A DNA stretch of 64,000 nucleotides. Source: Streptomyces sp. NBC_01463. GTDB lineage: Bacteria; Actinomycetota; Actinomycetes; Streptomycetales; Streptomycetaceae. The stretch lies in contig CP109468.1 in assembly GCA_036227345.1 (NCBI GenBank), positions 310,001-374,000 of the forward strand. Direction: 5' to 3'. A program made the translations under genes and the position numbers. The notes beneath the pieces are model-generated. The model was given only the letters and a program-made list of their open reading frames with translations, was not told where the DNA came from and did no database searches. Positions 43,813 to 54,040 of this stretch are shown here, piece after piece. Each line of letters opens with the position of its first letter. Position 1 is the stretch's first letter.

Positions 43813-44235
43813 CTAGCGGGTGGCGAGCCGGTCCAGCAGAGCGGCGCTCCGTGCCAGCAACGTCCGCTCCTCATCGGTGAGTTCGGCCTCGATGGCCTGC
43901 GCGAGCCAACCGGCCCTGCGGCCGCGCTCCGCCTCGAGCGCGGCCCTACCCGCGTCCGAGAGCTCGACCAGCGACTTTCGGCCGTCCGTGGGGTGCGCAC
44001 GGCGCGTGATCAGGCTCTGTTCGATGAGCAGCCCCACCGCCCGGGCCATCGACTGGGGGCGCACCCGCTGGTCGGCTGCGAGGTCGCTGGTGGTCATGGC
44101 ACCGTCGCGGTCAAGTGCGCCGAGGACGGCGACCTGGCCCAGCGGGATGCGGTCCTCGTGCTTGACGCGTCGGGTGAGCTTGCTCATCGCGGTGCGCAGT
44201 TCGGCGGCGATGGCAGCGGCTTCCGAGGTGGGCAT
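43813..44235 (-). CDS. MarR-family transcriptional regulator
   Basis: A 140-residue winged-helix regulator. MTTSDLAADQRVRPQSMARAVGLLIEQSLITRRAHPTDGRK at about 55-95 contains the recognition helix and the wing (DGRK in place of DxR). It starts at MPTSEAA, with the promoter region shared with the divergent second enolase gene. That region is filled by a 13-bp periodic CTGNNCAG array, the likely binding site of this protein. Longer upstream starts would run through the array and are unlikely. Confidence 0.88.
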   Translation of the reverse strand: MPTSEAAAIAAELRTAMSKLTRRVKHEDRIPLGQVAVLGALDRDGAMTTSDLAADQRVRPQSMARAVGLLIEQSLITRRAHPTDGRKSLVELSDAGRAALEAERGRRAGWLAQAIEAELTDEERTLLARSAALLDRLATR

Positions 44236-44251
44236 AGGGCACTTTACCCCG

Positions 44252-45719
<1,468 letters not shown>

Positions 45720-45738
45720 GCAGCGGGCAGAGGTAGGA

Positions 45739-45808
45739 GCGCAGACCGCGGGCGGGGCCCACGCGGGGGGCGGTGGCTCCTGCGCACTCCCCCGCGCGCG
45801 GTCTGCGC
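45739..45808 (+). terminator. Terminator-like structure after enolase
   Basis: GCGCAGACCGCG and CGCGGTCTGCGC are perfect 12-bp arms at 45739-45750 and 45797-45808, 20 bases past the enolase stop. The 46-nt GC-rich segment between them can form further pairing. Confidence 0.5.
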
Positions 45809-45856
45809 CCGGCGCCGGTACGGCGGTGTCCGAGAGCCAGGAACGCCGTCACTAGC

Positions 45857-46840
45857 ATGCCCCCTGTGAATCTTGAGAAGCTGATGGAAGAACAGCCGAA
45901 CCTTCGCGATGTCCCGGCGGTGGCAGCGGGTTCGTCAATGGCGGGCACACGCGCGACAGCCGTGCATGGGGCGCTCGCGGTGACGCCGGATTCGCACTTC
46001 CGCATCGCGTCCCTGACGAAGGCCTTCACCTCCACGGCCCTGGTCCGCATGCTGCGGGACCGGGGCATCCCGTTGGACACACCTGTCATGGAACTGCTTC
46101 CCGGCCTCGAACCGGACTGGCGGGCCGACGAAGCCCTCACCATCGAGCAGATACTCGGGCAGGTGTCCGGACTCCACGAATCGGTGGACGCCGCAGCCGT
46201 CCAGGCACTGGGCGAGGGGGACAGCGCGCTCATGGAGGCCGGCCGGCTCGTGGTCCGCGCCGGCAACGAGCGGAAGCCCGGCGAGCGGTGGTCCTACTAC
46301 AACGGCAACTACTTCCTGGTCGGCGCGGTTCTCGCGGCCCTGAGCGGCACGACGTTCGAGGACGCGCTGGAGAAGAACCTCCTCGGGCCCTGGGGCCTGG
46401 AACGCACGGGCTTCGAGGCCCCGGCCGCGTACGTCACCGGGTGGGACGGCACGGCCGAACTCCCGCTGCTCGGCTATCCGCGCACCCGTCGCCCCAGCGG
46501 GGGCCTGTGGTCATCGGTGGCGGAGCTGCTGGCCCTCGGCGAGGGCCTGCTCGCCGACCGGGCCCTCCTGGAGGAGATCCGCCGTCCGCGCACCCGGTCC
46601 GACGACCCCATGGCCTACGGGCTCGGCTGGGCCCTGGGGCCGTCCGGCCAGATGTATCTCAACGGACGCCTGCCCGGCTATCGGGCCGCCATGGTCCTGG
46701 TCCCGGACCGGGACTACGTGAGTGTGGCCCTCGCCGGCCAGGAGACCGCCCTGCCCGCCTTGGCGCGGCTGCTCAGCGACATGCAGCAGCCCCTGACCGG
46801 GGACGACATCGCCGTGGCGGTCGACACCTTCGCCGCCTGA
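45857..46840 (+). CDS. Serine beta-lactamase-like hydrolase (class C/DD-peptidase fold)
   Basis: A 327-residue cytosolic member of the beta-lactamase/transpeptidase-like superfamily. Ser52-x-x-Lys55 (ASLTKAF) is the nucleophile motif and Tyr147-x-Asn149 (SYYNGNYF) the second motif; LNGRLPGY replaces the usual H/K-T-G third motif. There is no signal peptide, so esterase or amidase activity inside the cell is more likely than cell-wall work. The ATG follows CACTAGC. It stands alone before the sirtuin gene, 42 bases apart. Confidence 0.85.
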   Translation: MPPVNLEKLMEEQPNLRDVPAVAAGSSMAGTRATAVHGALAVTPDSHFRIASLTKAFTSTALVRMLRDRGIPLDTPVMELLPGLEPDWRADEALTIEQILGQVSGLHESVDAAAVQALGEGDSALMEAGRLVVRAGNERKPGERWSYYNGNYFLVGAVLAALSGTTFEDALEKNLLGPWGLERTGFEAPAAYVTGWDGTAELPLLGYPRTRRPSGGLWSSVAELLALGEGLLADRALLEEIRRPRTRSDDPMAYGLGWALGPSGQMYLNGRLPGYRAAMVLVPDRDYVSVALAGQETALPALARLLSDMQQPLTGDDIAVAVDTFAA

Positions 46841-46882
46841 GGCGATCGCCGGTGCGCCCGCCCGTTCCGTACCCTGGGGCTC

Positions 46883-47788
46883 ATGCGCATGCGCCCCACC
46901 CTGAGCTGGTCCCCCACCGAAGACCTGCCCCCCGCCACCACGGATCCGGAACCGGTCGCCGAAGCGCTGAGTGCCGGCGGTGTGCTGGTGCTCAGCGGGG
47001 CGGGCATCTCCACGGAATCGGGCATCCCCGACTACCGGGGCGAGGGCGGGAGCCTGAGCCGGCACACTCCGATGACGTACCAGGACTTCACCGCCAGTGC
47101 CCAGGCCCGTCGCCGGTACTGGGCGCGCAGCCACCTCGGCTGGCGCACCTTCGGCCGCGCCCGCCCCAACGCCGGGCACCGGGCCGTGGCCGCGTTCGAG
47201 CGGCACGGCCTGCTGTCGGGCGTGATCACGCAGAACGTCGACGGACTGCACCAGGCGGGCGGCGGAGAGGACGTCGTGGAACTCCACGGGAGTCTGGACC
47301 GGGTCGTCTGTCTCACGTGCGGCGACTCCAGCCGGCGCCGCGAACTGGCCCGGCGCCTGGAGGAGGCCAATCCCGACTTCGCACCGGTGGCCTCCGGCAT
47401 CAACCCGGACGGCGACGCCGACCTCACCGACGAGCAGGTCGGAGACTTCCACGTCGTGCCCTGCACGGTCTGCGGCGGCATCCTCAAACCGGACGTCGTG
47501 TTCTTCGGCGAATCCGTGCCACTCCCACGGGTCGAGCACTGCCGCGCACTCGTGCGGGGCGCCGCCACGGTCCTGGTCCTGGGGTCGTCGCTGACGGTGA
47601 TGTCCGGGCTACGGTTCGTCCGTCAGGCGGCCCAGGCCGGGACGCCGGTACTGATCATCAACCGGGACCCGACACGGGGCGACCGACTCGCCGCCACCCG
47701 CATCGCACTCCCCCTGGGACCGGCTCTCACGGCGGTGGCCGGCCACTTGGGCATCCGCATCGACGACGAAACGGCAGAGACGGCGTAG
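46883..47788 (+). CDS. Sir2-family NAD-dependent protein deacylase
   Basis: A 301-residue sirtuin. GAGIST at 39-44 and IPDYRG bind NAD, QNVDGLHQ at 117-124 and His135 (ELHGS) form the active site, and Cys143, Cys146, Cys194 and Cys197 bind zinc. It removes acyl groups from protein lysines. TACCCT lies 7 bases before the ATG with no ribosome site, so a leaderless mRNA is likely. Streptomyces usually have two or more sirtuins; this resembles the longer type with an insert in the zinc domain. Confidence 0.92.
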   Translation: MRMRPTLSWSPTEDLPPATTDPEPVAEALSAGGVLVLSGAGISTESGIPDYRGEGGSLSRHTPMTYQDFTASAQARRRYWARSHLGWRTFGRARPNAGHRAVAAFERHGLLSGVITQNVDGLHQAGGGEDVVELHGSLDRVVCLTCGDSSRRRELARRLEEANPDFAPVASGINPDGDADLTDEQVGDFHVVPCTVCGGILKPDVVFFGESVPLPRVEHCRALVRGAATVLVLGSSLTVMSGLRFVRQAAQAGTPVLIINRDPTRGDRLAATRIALPLGPALTAVAGHLGIRIDDETAETA

Positions 47789-47853
47789 GGGCAGCCAGCC
47801 GTCGGCCGCGCCCGGAGGGTGGAGAGCAACTCGGGCTCGGCTCCGGCGGACGG

Positions 47854-48423
47854 TCAGAGGCACATCACCCACGCGGTGCCCTCGACGGTCAGCCCAAGGG
47901 TCCCCCAGAGGAGGATGCCGCCCACCGGCCGGACCGGACGCCCTGCTTCCTCGCGCAGCACGGTCACGTGGACGGCGATGGATGCCGGCGCCGAAGCGAG
48001 CCACAGGGCAGCGGCGACCAGCAACCCGTCCGCGGCCAGTCGTCCCCACTCATGAATCCCGCTCTGCGACATCCGGGCCACCGCGGGCAGCCCGACCACG
48101 GGCAGCAGCCCCACCGCTGTGCCCGCGAGCGCGTACCACCACTTCCTCCCGTGGCCGGCGAGCCGCCCGAGCCAATGCCCCAGGGCCACCGTCGGCAGGA
48201 TGTACACGGCGGTCAGCAGGGCGCTCGCGCCGACGAGCAGAGGCAGTCCGATCACCAGCGCGAAGGGAAGCAGTAGCCCTCCCGGGGAGGCACCGCCGAT
48301 CAGTCCGGTCCACGACAGCGCCGGTGTCAGTGCGGGCATGACCACGCACAGCACAGCCATCGACACGGACGACGGCGCCGCCCCCACCCGGTCGGTTGCG
48401 CGCCCGTCCACCACCTGCGCCAT
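47854..48423 (-). CDS. Hypothetical membrane protein
   Basis: A 189-residue protein with four to five hydrophobic helices (about residues 20-35, 50-85, 100-120, 140-155 and 172-187). No family is recognised and no catalytic motif is visible; WLGRLAGHGRKWWYAL is a basic loop that probably faces the cytosol. The ATG at 48423 follows GGGGG. It converges with the sirtuin gene. Confidence 0.65.
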   Translation of the reverse strand: MAQVVDGRATDRVGAAPSSVSMAVLCVVMPALTPALSWTGLIGGASPGGLLLPFALVIGLPLLVGASALLTAVYILPTVALGHWLGRLAGHGRKWWYALAGTAVGLLPVVGLPAVARMSQSGIHEWGRLAADGLLVAAALWLASAPASIAVHVTVLREEAGRPVRPVGGILLWGTLGLTVEGTAWVMCL

Positions 48424-48512
48424 CACGCCCCCGACTCCGCCCCGCGCACACCGCGCCTGATGCACTCGCAGGCAATTCGCCGCCACCCTACGCTCGTTAC
48501 TGAACGCGTTCA

Positions 48513-49031
48513 CTAGTGACGGTCGAACACCGACCAGCAGATGTCGTTGCGCAGCCGCTGATCGTCGAGGACCAGCTCGCGGATCGCATCCGGGAGCTGC
48601 CGGCGCTGCCACTCGCACTCGGCCCGTCGCGCGGTCTCGCTCTCGCCCTCCGGTACCGCCGCCCGCGCGGCCTTGATCGCGTAGGCGGCCGCGCCGAGTT
48701 CGTGCGCGGCGACGTGGGCGACGGCCCCGGCCTGGCCGGCGGCGTACGCGGCGTGCCGTGCCGCCCCGCTCAGGTCGCGCGCCGCCCCCATCGCATGACC
48801 GCCCGCCGCGCGAGCCCGCATCATCCCGACCTCGCCGCGCGTCCAGGCCCGGGCATGCTCGATCGCCCGGCGCGGTCGCGGGTCCATGGGGCGGACGGAC
48901 TCGAAGAGGCCGAGGACGTGCTCAGCACAGGTGGCGGCCCACAGGGCGAGGAGTCGGTGATCCGCATCCGTGAGCGTTCCGCCACGGCGGATCGTCACGA
49001 AGCGGGGATCGCGGATCTTCGGGAGGATCAC
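48513..49031 (-). CDS. Imm-5-like putative immunity protein (copy B)
   Basis: A 172-residue all-helical protein. TDADHRLLALWAATCAEHVLGLFESVRPMDPRPRRAIEHARAWTRGE followed by Ala-rich helices (AARHAAYAAGQAGAVAHVAAHELGAAAYA) matches the pattern of actinobacterial proteins annotated as 'putative immunity protein' (Imm-5-like). The GTG start overlaps the stop of the upstream copy (GTGA). The pair are paralogs. A toxin partner is not seen nearby, so an immunity role is only a family-level guess. Confidence 0.7.
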   Translation of the reverse strand: MILPKIRDPRFVTIRRGGTLTDADHRLLALWAATCAEHVLGLFESVRPMDPRPRRAIEHARAWTRGEVGMMRARAAGGHAMGAARDLSGAARHAAYAAGQAGAVAHVAAHELGAAAYAIKAARAAVPEGESETARRAECEWQRRQLPDAIRELVLDDQRLRNDICWSVFDRH

Positions 49032-49609
49032 GACGCGCCTTGGCGGCCGGTCGGCCTGCCGGCCGTCCGGCGCAGGGATTGGTCCAGGGTGCTCATCAGC
49101 TGGGCGACACGGCTGCTGCCGCCTGTCACCGGCGGATATCGGCGGAGCACATCGACGAGCACGGGTGTCGCACGCCGAAGTGACCGTTCCAACAGGGCAT
49201 CCGCGATCGCGGGATCCCCACCCGCTTCCATCTCCCCGATGCGCGCAGCACTCGCGCACGCCCGGAGGATGTGGCCGACCTGGCCGGCCTGGGCTATGGG
49301 ATGCAGGTACGCAGCCGACGCGGCGTCACCCGCAGAGCGTGCGGCCAGTCGCGCGGCTTCGGAGGGCGCAGACCTGGCGGCTCGATGGGCATCGGCGGAA
49401 GCGACGCGCTGCAGTTTCGTCCTGCCGGCCCCGTGGATGAATTCCCGGGCCGCGTCGATCGCCGCGCGGGGGCGCTGATCATCCGGAACGGCGTGCTCGA
49501 AGACCGGCAGGACGTCCTCCGCGTGCTGAACCACGTAGCGCGCCACGACGCGCAGCTCGTCCGTCGTCAGGTCGAAGTCCCCGGACACGGTGTACCTGCT
49601 CTGTGCCAT
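49028..49609 (-). CDS. Imm-5-like putative immunity protein (copy A)
   Basis: A 193-residue helical protein with the same design as the downstream copy: LTTDELRVVARYVVQHAEDVLPVFEHAVPDDQRPRAAIDAAREFIHG, then Ala-rich helices with AARSAGDAASAAYLHPIAQAGQVGHILRA. The ATG at 49609 is chosen because family likeness begins there; no strong ribosome site is present. It is coupled to copy B by a 4-bp overlap and divergent from the TioE-like regulator across 88 bases, so the regulator may control both. Confidence 0.7.
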   Translation of the reverse strand: MAQSRYTVSGDFDLTTDELRVVARYVVQHAEDVLPVFEHAVPDDQRPRAAIDAAREFIHGAGRTKLQRVASADAHRAARSAPSEAARLAARSAGDAASAAYLHPIAQAGQVGHILRACASAARIGEMEAGGDPAIADALLERSLRRATPVLVDVLRRYPPVTGGSSRVAQLMSTLDQSLRRTAGRPTGRQGAS

Positions 49610-49697
49610 GAGTCTGAATCGTATCCTTGAACGCCCGGTGGAGACTCTGTCCGGAATTCTCCGCCACTCCACGCCGCAACCCTCAAACGGAGGTCAT

Positions 49698-50468
49698 GTG
49701 CGACCCGTGGACCTGGCCCGTCGGCACGACCTCTCCACGCAGACGGTCCGCAACTACGAGAACGCCGGCATCATCCCGCCGGCCGGCCGCGGCCCGACGG
49801 GCTACCGGAACTACACCGCCGCCCATGCCGCCGGCCTCGCTGCGTACGTGGCACTCGTCCCCGCCTTCGGTTCCTCGACGAGCCGACGCATCATGCACGC
49901 CGCCACCGCCGGACGACTCGACGAAGCTCTGGAGTACGTCGACGACGGACACGCGCTCCTGGCTCGCGACCGCGCCACGCTGCGCACGGTCGAATCGGCG
50001 CTCTCCCATCTCGGAGCCGTCGGCACCCGCGCGACGGCCGACGACGCCCGGGAACCGTTCAGCATCGGCGAAGTCGCCCGGCATCTCGCGCTCGCCCCGG
50101 CCACCCTGCGCACCTGGGAACGCACCGGAGTCCTCGCCCCCCGACGTGACCCGCGCACCGGTCACCGCCGGTACGTCGCGCAGGACGTACGCGACGCCGA
50201 GCTCGCGCACCTGCTGCGCCGGGGAGGCCGCTCCCTGGGCACCATCGCCACCGTCCTCCGGGAACTCCGCGATGTCGGCAGCCTCGACGCGCTCGCCAGG
50301 ACTCTGGAGCCGTGGCGGCGCGACCTGACGTCCCGAGGACTGGCCATGCTGTCCGCCGCCGGTCAGCTCTCCGCCTACCTCGACGCCTTGGGCCGATCGG
50401 GGGGCAACGGGCTCCGCCCGTCCCCGGAGCGGCTCCGGCCAGCGCACCGGGCTGTCAGTGCGCCCTGA
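49698..50468 (+). CDS. TioE-like regulator with two MerR-type DNA-binding domains
   Basis: A 256-residue protein with two tandem MerR winged helices: DLARRHDLSTQTVRNYENAGIIPP with YRNYTAAHAAGL (about residues 5-47), and FSIGEVARHLALAPATLRTWERTGVLAP with HRRYVAQDVRDAEL (about 119-165). This double arrangement is known from TioE of the thiocoraline cluster. The GTG start follows ACGGAGG. It is divergent from the two Imm-5-like genes. The effector is unknown. Confidence 0.88.
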   Translation: MRPVDLARRHDLSTQTVRNYENAGIIPPAGRGPTGYRNYTAAHAAGLAAYVALVPAFGSSTSRRIMHAATAGRLDEALEYVDDGHALLARDRATLRTVESALSHLGAVGTRATADDAREPFSIGEVARHLALAPATLRTWERTGVLAPRRDPRTGHRRYVAQDVRDAELAHLLRRGGRSLGTIATVLRELRDVGSLDALARTLEPWRRDLTSRGLAMLSAAGQLSAYLDALGRSGGNGLRPSPERLRPAHRAVSAP

Positions 50469-50481
50469 CAGGATGCGCCGC

Positions 50482-51288
50482 ATGAGCCCGTCCACCGCAG
50501 CCGACTACGGCTGGATACGTTCCTCGTCGTCGCTGTTCACGTATGCCCTTGAGTTCGGATACACGCTGACGCTGGTGCGGGGCGTGCCGCCGACGGAAGT
50601 GCTGCGCAGGGCGGGGGCGGTGCCACGCGATGCGGTCTCGGGGCTTGCCGCACTGATCGAGGAACACACGGAGGTGTTGTTCGGGCACGAGACCTGGCCC
50701 GAGTCCTTCGTCGCGGGGGCGTTCACGGTGCCCGGTGAATGCGGGGACTGGACCCTCGCCCTGGAGTTCGGCGGCGACCTGGGGACACGGCCCGCCATCA
50801 TGGAGGCCCTCTCCGCCGGGACGCGAGCGGTGTCGCATTCGAGCAACGGGGGGAAGCCCATGCACTTCTTCCACTGGTACGAGGACGGGGAGCTGCGGAC
50901 CACCTTCGAATCGGCGGCGTACCGGTCCGGCAGCACTCCGGACGAGCTGACCGCTGTGATGCGCGAAGTCGGGCTCAACCCCACGGGGGATCAGGACCCC
51001 GGCGTGGACGGGAAGGCGGCGGTGTTCGCACTGACCGAGCGCCTCACTGGCGTCCGGGTGACCGAGGACCTGCTGGCGGAGGCCGTGTATCAGACGGGTG
51101 AGGTACCGGAGGAACCCGCCGAGGAGTGGAGGGGCGTGATCATCGACATCACCGATGCGCACGGCGACAGAACATATGCGGCCACCTCCGCACAGTGCGA
51201 CGCCACGAGTGGTGCCGCGACGGCCTCCGACCCCGGCGGGAGCGGCCGCGAGTCCGCGCCACCCCCGCACAGGGGCACTACGCCATAG
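50482..51288 (+). CDS. DUF6461-like protein
   Basis: A 268-residue acidic soluble protein. YGWIRSSSSLFTYALEFGYTLTLVRGVPPTEVLRRAGA and the central GDWTLALEFGG, then HFFHWYEDGELRTTFE, match the actinobacterial DUF6461 pattern as I remember it. Function unknown. ATG 50482 is chosen with AGGA 8 bases upstream; ATG 50473 is possible. It follows the TioE-like gene by 13 bases and is probably co-transcribed. The last 40 residues are Ser/Pro-rich and low-complexity. Confidence 0.7.
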   Translation: MSPSTAADYGWIRSSSSLFTYALEFGYTLTLVRGVPPTEVLRRAGAVPRDAVSGLAALIEEHTEVLFGHETWPESFVAGAFTVPGECGDWTLALEFGGDLGTRPAIMEALSAGTRAVSHSSNGGKPMHFFHWYEDGELRTTFESAAYRSGSTPDELTAVMREVGLNPTGDQDPGVDGKAAVFALTERLTGVRVTEDLLAEAVYQTGEVPEEPAEEWRGVIIDITDAHGDRTYAATSAQCDATSGAATASDPGGSGRESAPPPHRGTTP

Positions 51289-51302
51289 AGGCTGCCGGGT
51301 CG

Positions 51303-52046
51303 TCAGGCTCGGCAGCGCAGCATCTCCAGCGGAGGGTTGGCGTGGAGGTCCGCCCAGTGGTCCGCGCCGAACGCGCGCACGCCGGCCTCGGACACCTCGA
51401 CGGGGACCCAGGTCACCTCGCTGAATCCTGCCGCTTTCAGGCACGTCTCGTAGACCTCGCGCCGGGGGCGGTTGGCGACGAACGACACGGGCGGGTCGAG
51501 CAGCGCCGTGATGCGGACCTGCGGTCCGGTCTCGACCTCCTCGCCGGTGAGCTCGCTGCGGAAGCCGTACTTGTCCGGGGACGGCCCGTCGAAGCGGAAG
51601 TCGGGTGACTGGTTGAGCACGAAGAGCTCGCCACCGGGCCGCAGGCTCCGGTGCACGTTGCGGCACATCCGCTCCGTGGTGGCGATGTCGGGCGCGTAGC
51701 TGAGCAGTTGAACCGCCAGGCCGACATCGAAGCGCTGCTCGAAGGCGCGCAGTTCGGATACGTCGCCCACCTCGTAACGCACACCCAGCGGATCGGCGGC
51801 CTCCAACTGCTGTGCCACCGCCACCATTTCACCCGAGATGTCGATGCCGAGCACGTCCGTGGCGCCGCGCCGCCCGAACTCACGGCTGTAGAAGCCGGTG
51901 CCGGAGGCCAGGTCGAGGACGGACTTCCCGCTCACGTCGCCCACCATCGCCAGGAAGCTGGGCACCACTGCGTACTGCTCCAGAGGCAGGGCCTTGAATC
52001 CCTCGTACGCCTCGCCTATCTCGTCGTACTGCTGCCGGGCGCTCAT
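51303..52046 (-). CDS. Class I SAM-dependent methyltransferase
   Basis: A 247-residue methyltransferase. VLDLASGTGFYSREFG at about 43-58 is motif I for S-adenosylmethionine, GIDISGEMVAVA gives the acidic residue after strand 2, and VGDVSELRAFEQRFDVG follows motif II-III. Substrate is unknown, likely a small molecule. It converges with the DUF6461-like gene and lies downstream of a GNAT gene on the same strand. Confidence 0.87.
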   Translation of the reverse strand: MSARQQYDEIGEAYEGFKALPLEQYAVVPSFLAMVGDVSGKSVLDLASGTGFYSREFGRRGATDVLGIDISGEMVAVAQQLEAADPLGVRYEVGDVSELRAFEQRFDVGLAVQLLSYAPDIATTERMCRNVHRSLRPGGELFVLNQSPDFRFDGPSPDKYGFRSELTGEEVETGPQVRITALLDPPVSFVANRPRREVYETCLKAAGFSEVTWVPVEVSEAGVRAFGADHWADLHANPPLEMLRCRA

Positions 52047-52183
52047 CGTGTCGTCCTCCCCGTACTTCCACCGAGCCGTGGGCGCGACAGGCCGGGTTCG
52101 GGCGGTCGCGGCCCCTTGGCCAGCAGTCTCTCCCGGCCTGGCAGCCCCTCAGGCATGGCGGAAACCACGAGAACGCGGGCGTC

Positions 52184-52217
52184 GGCCTGTCCCCCCGTAC
52201 AGGCGGGACAGCCCTTA
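52184..52217 (-). repeat. Stop-coupled repeat, copy 4 (TAA + palindrome)
   Basis: On the minus strand the GNAT stop TAA is joined to GGGCTGTCCCGCC, then TGTAC and GGGGGGACAGGCC; the 13-bp arms pair with two mismatches. The 5' part is identical to the copies at 9224, 27672 and 35089, while the second arm differs. Likely terminator. Confidence 0.65.
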
Positions 52218-52763
52218 GACCTCGGGAAGGGAAGGGTCGGGCTTCCAGGGGGACGGCGCGGTGATGGACCATCGTTCGTGGTCGCGCCAGGCCCCGTCGA
52301 TGTAGAGGTACGAGGGCGACAGGCCTTCGTACCGGAAGCCCAGCCGCCGCACCACGGCCAACGACGCCTTGTTCGCGGGCTGGATGTTGGCCTCCAGCCG
52401 GTGGAGGCGAAGGTCGTCGAAGGCGTACTCCAGGGTGGCGGTGAGCCCCTCGGCCATGTACCCGCGTCCCGCGGACGGGGCGAAGGCCGCATAGCCGAGG
52501 GACGCGCCCTGGTAGCGGCCGCGAATGATCGAGTTGATGTTGACCATGCCGGCGGCTTCACCGGTCTCCCGGACGCGGATCAGGAGCCCCTCGTTGGTGC
52601 CGTCGCCGAATCGCTCCATCCAGCTCCGGAACTGCTCCTCGGTCCCGGGCAGTTGCATCCACGGGGTATGGAGCTCGGCGCTGGCTCGTACGAGCGAGCA
52701 GAACTCGGCCTGGTCGGCCAGGGTGAGCGGGTGCAGCTCCACCCGCGACGTCATCTGGGGCAT
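52215..52763 (-). CDS. GNAT-family N-acetyltransferase (RimJ-like)
   Basis: A 182-residue acetyltransferase. ASLGYAAFAPSAGRGYMAEGLTATLEYAF at about 88-116 holds the acetyl-CoA pyrophosphate loop (R/Q-x-x-G-x-G/A variant), and RLEANIQPANKASLAVVRRLGF is the motif typical of RimJ/RimL enzymes. It acetylates a protein N-terminus or small amine. TAGGAT lies 6 bases before the ATG, suggesting a leaderless mRNA. The stop is joined to a repeat element. Confidence 0.88.
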   Translation of the reverse strand: MPQMTSRVELHPLTLADQAEFCSLVRASAELHTPWMQLPGTEEQFRSWMERFGDGTNEGLLIRVRETGEAAGMVNINSIIRGRYQGASLGYAAFAPSAGRGYMAEGLTATLEYAFDDLRLHRLEANIQPANKASLAVVRRLGFRYEGLSPSYLYIDGAWRDHERWSITAPSPWKPDPSLPEV

Positions 52764-52841
52764 GGGCCCATCCTAGGCTCCGTCCTGGAGAGACGATCAT
52801 CTGCGTCATCCACTCCACGGTGCCCTCACCACCTGCGGGGA

Positions 52842-52884
52842 GGGTGGGTCCGCGAGCCATGTCACCTCGCGGACCCGCCCACCC
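52842..52884 (-). terminator. Terminator of the rhamnose transporter operon
   Basis: GGTCCGCGAG (52847-52856) and CTCGCGGACC (52866-52875) are perfect 10-bp arms with a 9-nt loop, and the pairing extends outward through GGGTG/CACCC with one bulge. It lies 23 bases past the rhaS stop. Confidence 0.75.
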
Positions 52885-52907
52885 CCTTCCTCGGAAAGCC
52901 GTCCCGC

Positions 52908-53993
52908 TCAGAACGAGAACTGGTCGATGTTCGCCTTGTCGAAGACCGTGGGCTCGCCGAGGTCGATGACGCCCTTGTCCCCGATGGTGAACTTCCCCAG
53001 GTCGCCCGCGTCGAACGTCTCACCCTTCGCGCCAGTGATCCGGCCCGAGGACAGTGCGACGGCGGTGTGGGCGGCAAGGGATCCGAGCTTCGCCGGGTCC
53101 CACAGCTCGAAGGCGTCGACGGTGCCGTTCTTCACGTACTGCCGCATGTCGTTCGGAGTACCGAGGCCGGTGAGCTTCACCTTGCCCTTGTACTTGGATC
53201 CGGACAGGTACTGGGCGGCCGCCTTGATGCCGACGGTGGTCGGGGAGATGACACCGGCGAGCTTCGGGTACTGCTGGAGCAGGCCCTGCGTCTGCTGGAA
53301 GGACTGCTGCGCGTCGTCGTTGCCGTAGGCCGTCTTGACCAGCTTCATGTTCTTGTACGCGGGCTTCTTCAGCTCGTCCTTCATGAAGTCGATCCAGGTG
53401 TTCTGGTTCGTGGCCGTCTGCCCGGCGGACAGGATCGCGATCTCGCCCTTGTATCCGAGCTGCTTGCCCAGCAGTTGTACCTGGGTGCGGCCGAGGGCCT
53501 CGGCGCTCGCCTGGGAGACGAACGCGTCCCGGCACTCGGGGTTGGTGTCGGAGTCGTAGGTGACGACCTTGATGCCGTTCTTCATGGCCTGCTTGAGCGC
53601 GGTGCACAGGGCCCCAGGGTCCTGTGCGGACACGGCGATCGCGTCGACCTGCTGCTGTGTGAGCGTGTTGACGTAGCTCACCTGGCCCGCTGTGTCGGTG
53701 CCGCTGTTGGGGCCGGTCTCCTTGTACTTCGAGCCGAGGGTCTTCAGCGCCGCCTCGCCGCCCTTGTCGGCGATGGTGAAGTACGGGTTGTTGACCTGCT
53801 TGGGCAGGAAGCCGACGGTGAGGCCCTTCTTGGTGGCCGCGTTCGGATCGGCCTTGGCGTCCGAGGCCTTGGCACCGGAGTCCTTCTTGGCGTCGCTCTT
53901 GGTGGTGCCGCCGCAGGCGGTGGCGCCGAGGGCGAGCGAAGTGGTGACGGCCAGCACCGCGCAGGCACGGCGGAGGGCGGGAGAGAACATCAT
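52908..53993 (-). CDS. rhaS: Rhamnose ABC transporter substrate-binding lipoprotein
   Basis: A 361-residue periplasmic-binding-type lipoprotein (Peripla_BP_4). The signal ends at a TACGG lipobox with Cys at about residue 27, followed by a Lys/Asp/Ala linker (about 30-55) and the sugar-binding domains (GFLPKQVNNPYFTIADKGGE; VVTYDSDTNPECRDAFVSQA; GISPTTVG-like VISPTTVGIKAAA). It matches RhaS of rhamnose uptake systems. It is the last gene of the minus-strand operon, 47 bases after the permease. Confidence 0.88.
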   Translation of the reverse strand: MMFSPALRRACAVLAVTTSLALGATACGGTTKSDAKKDSGAKASDAKADPNAATKKGLTVGFLPKQVNNPYFTIADKGGEAALKTLGSKYKETGPNSGTDTAGQVSYVNTLTQQQVDAIAVSAQDPGALCTALKQAMKNGIKVVTYDSDTNPECRDAFVSQASAEALGRTQVQLLGKQLGYKGEIAILSAGQTATNQNTWIDFMKDELKKPAYKNMKLVKTAYGNDDAQQSFQQTQGLLQQYPKLAGVISPTTVGIKAAAQYLSGSKYKGKVKLTGLGTPNDMRQYVKNGTVDAFELWDPAKLGSLAAHTAVALSSGRITGAKGETFDAGDLGKFTIGDKGVIDLGEPTVFDKANIDQFSF

Positions 53994-54040
53994 CGGTCCC
54001 TTTCGGAAGGTACGGGTGCGTTGCAGTGCATGACGGTGCG

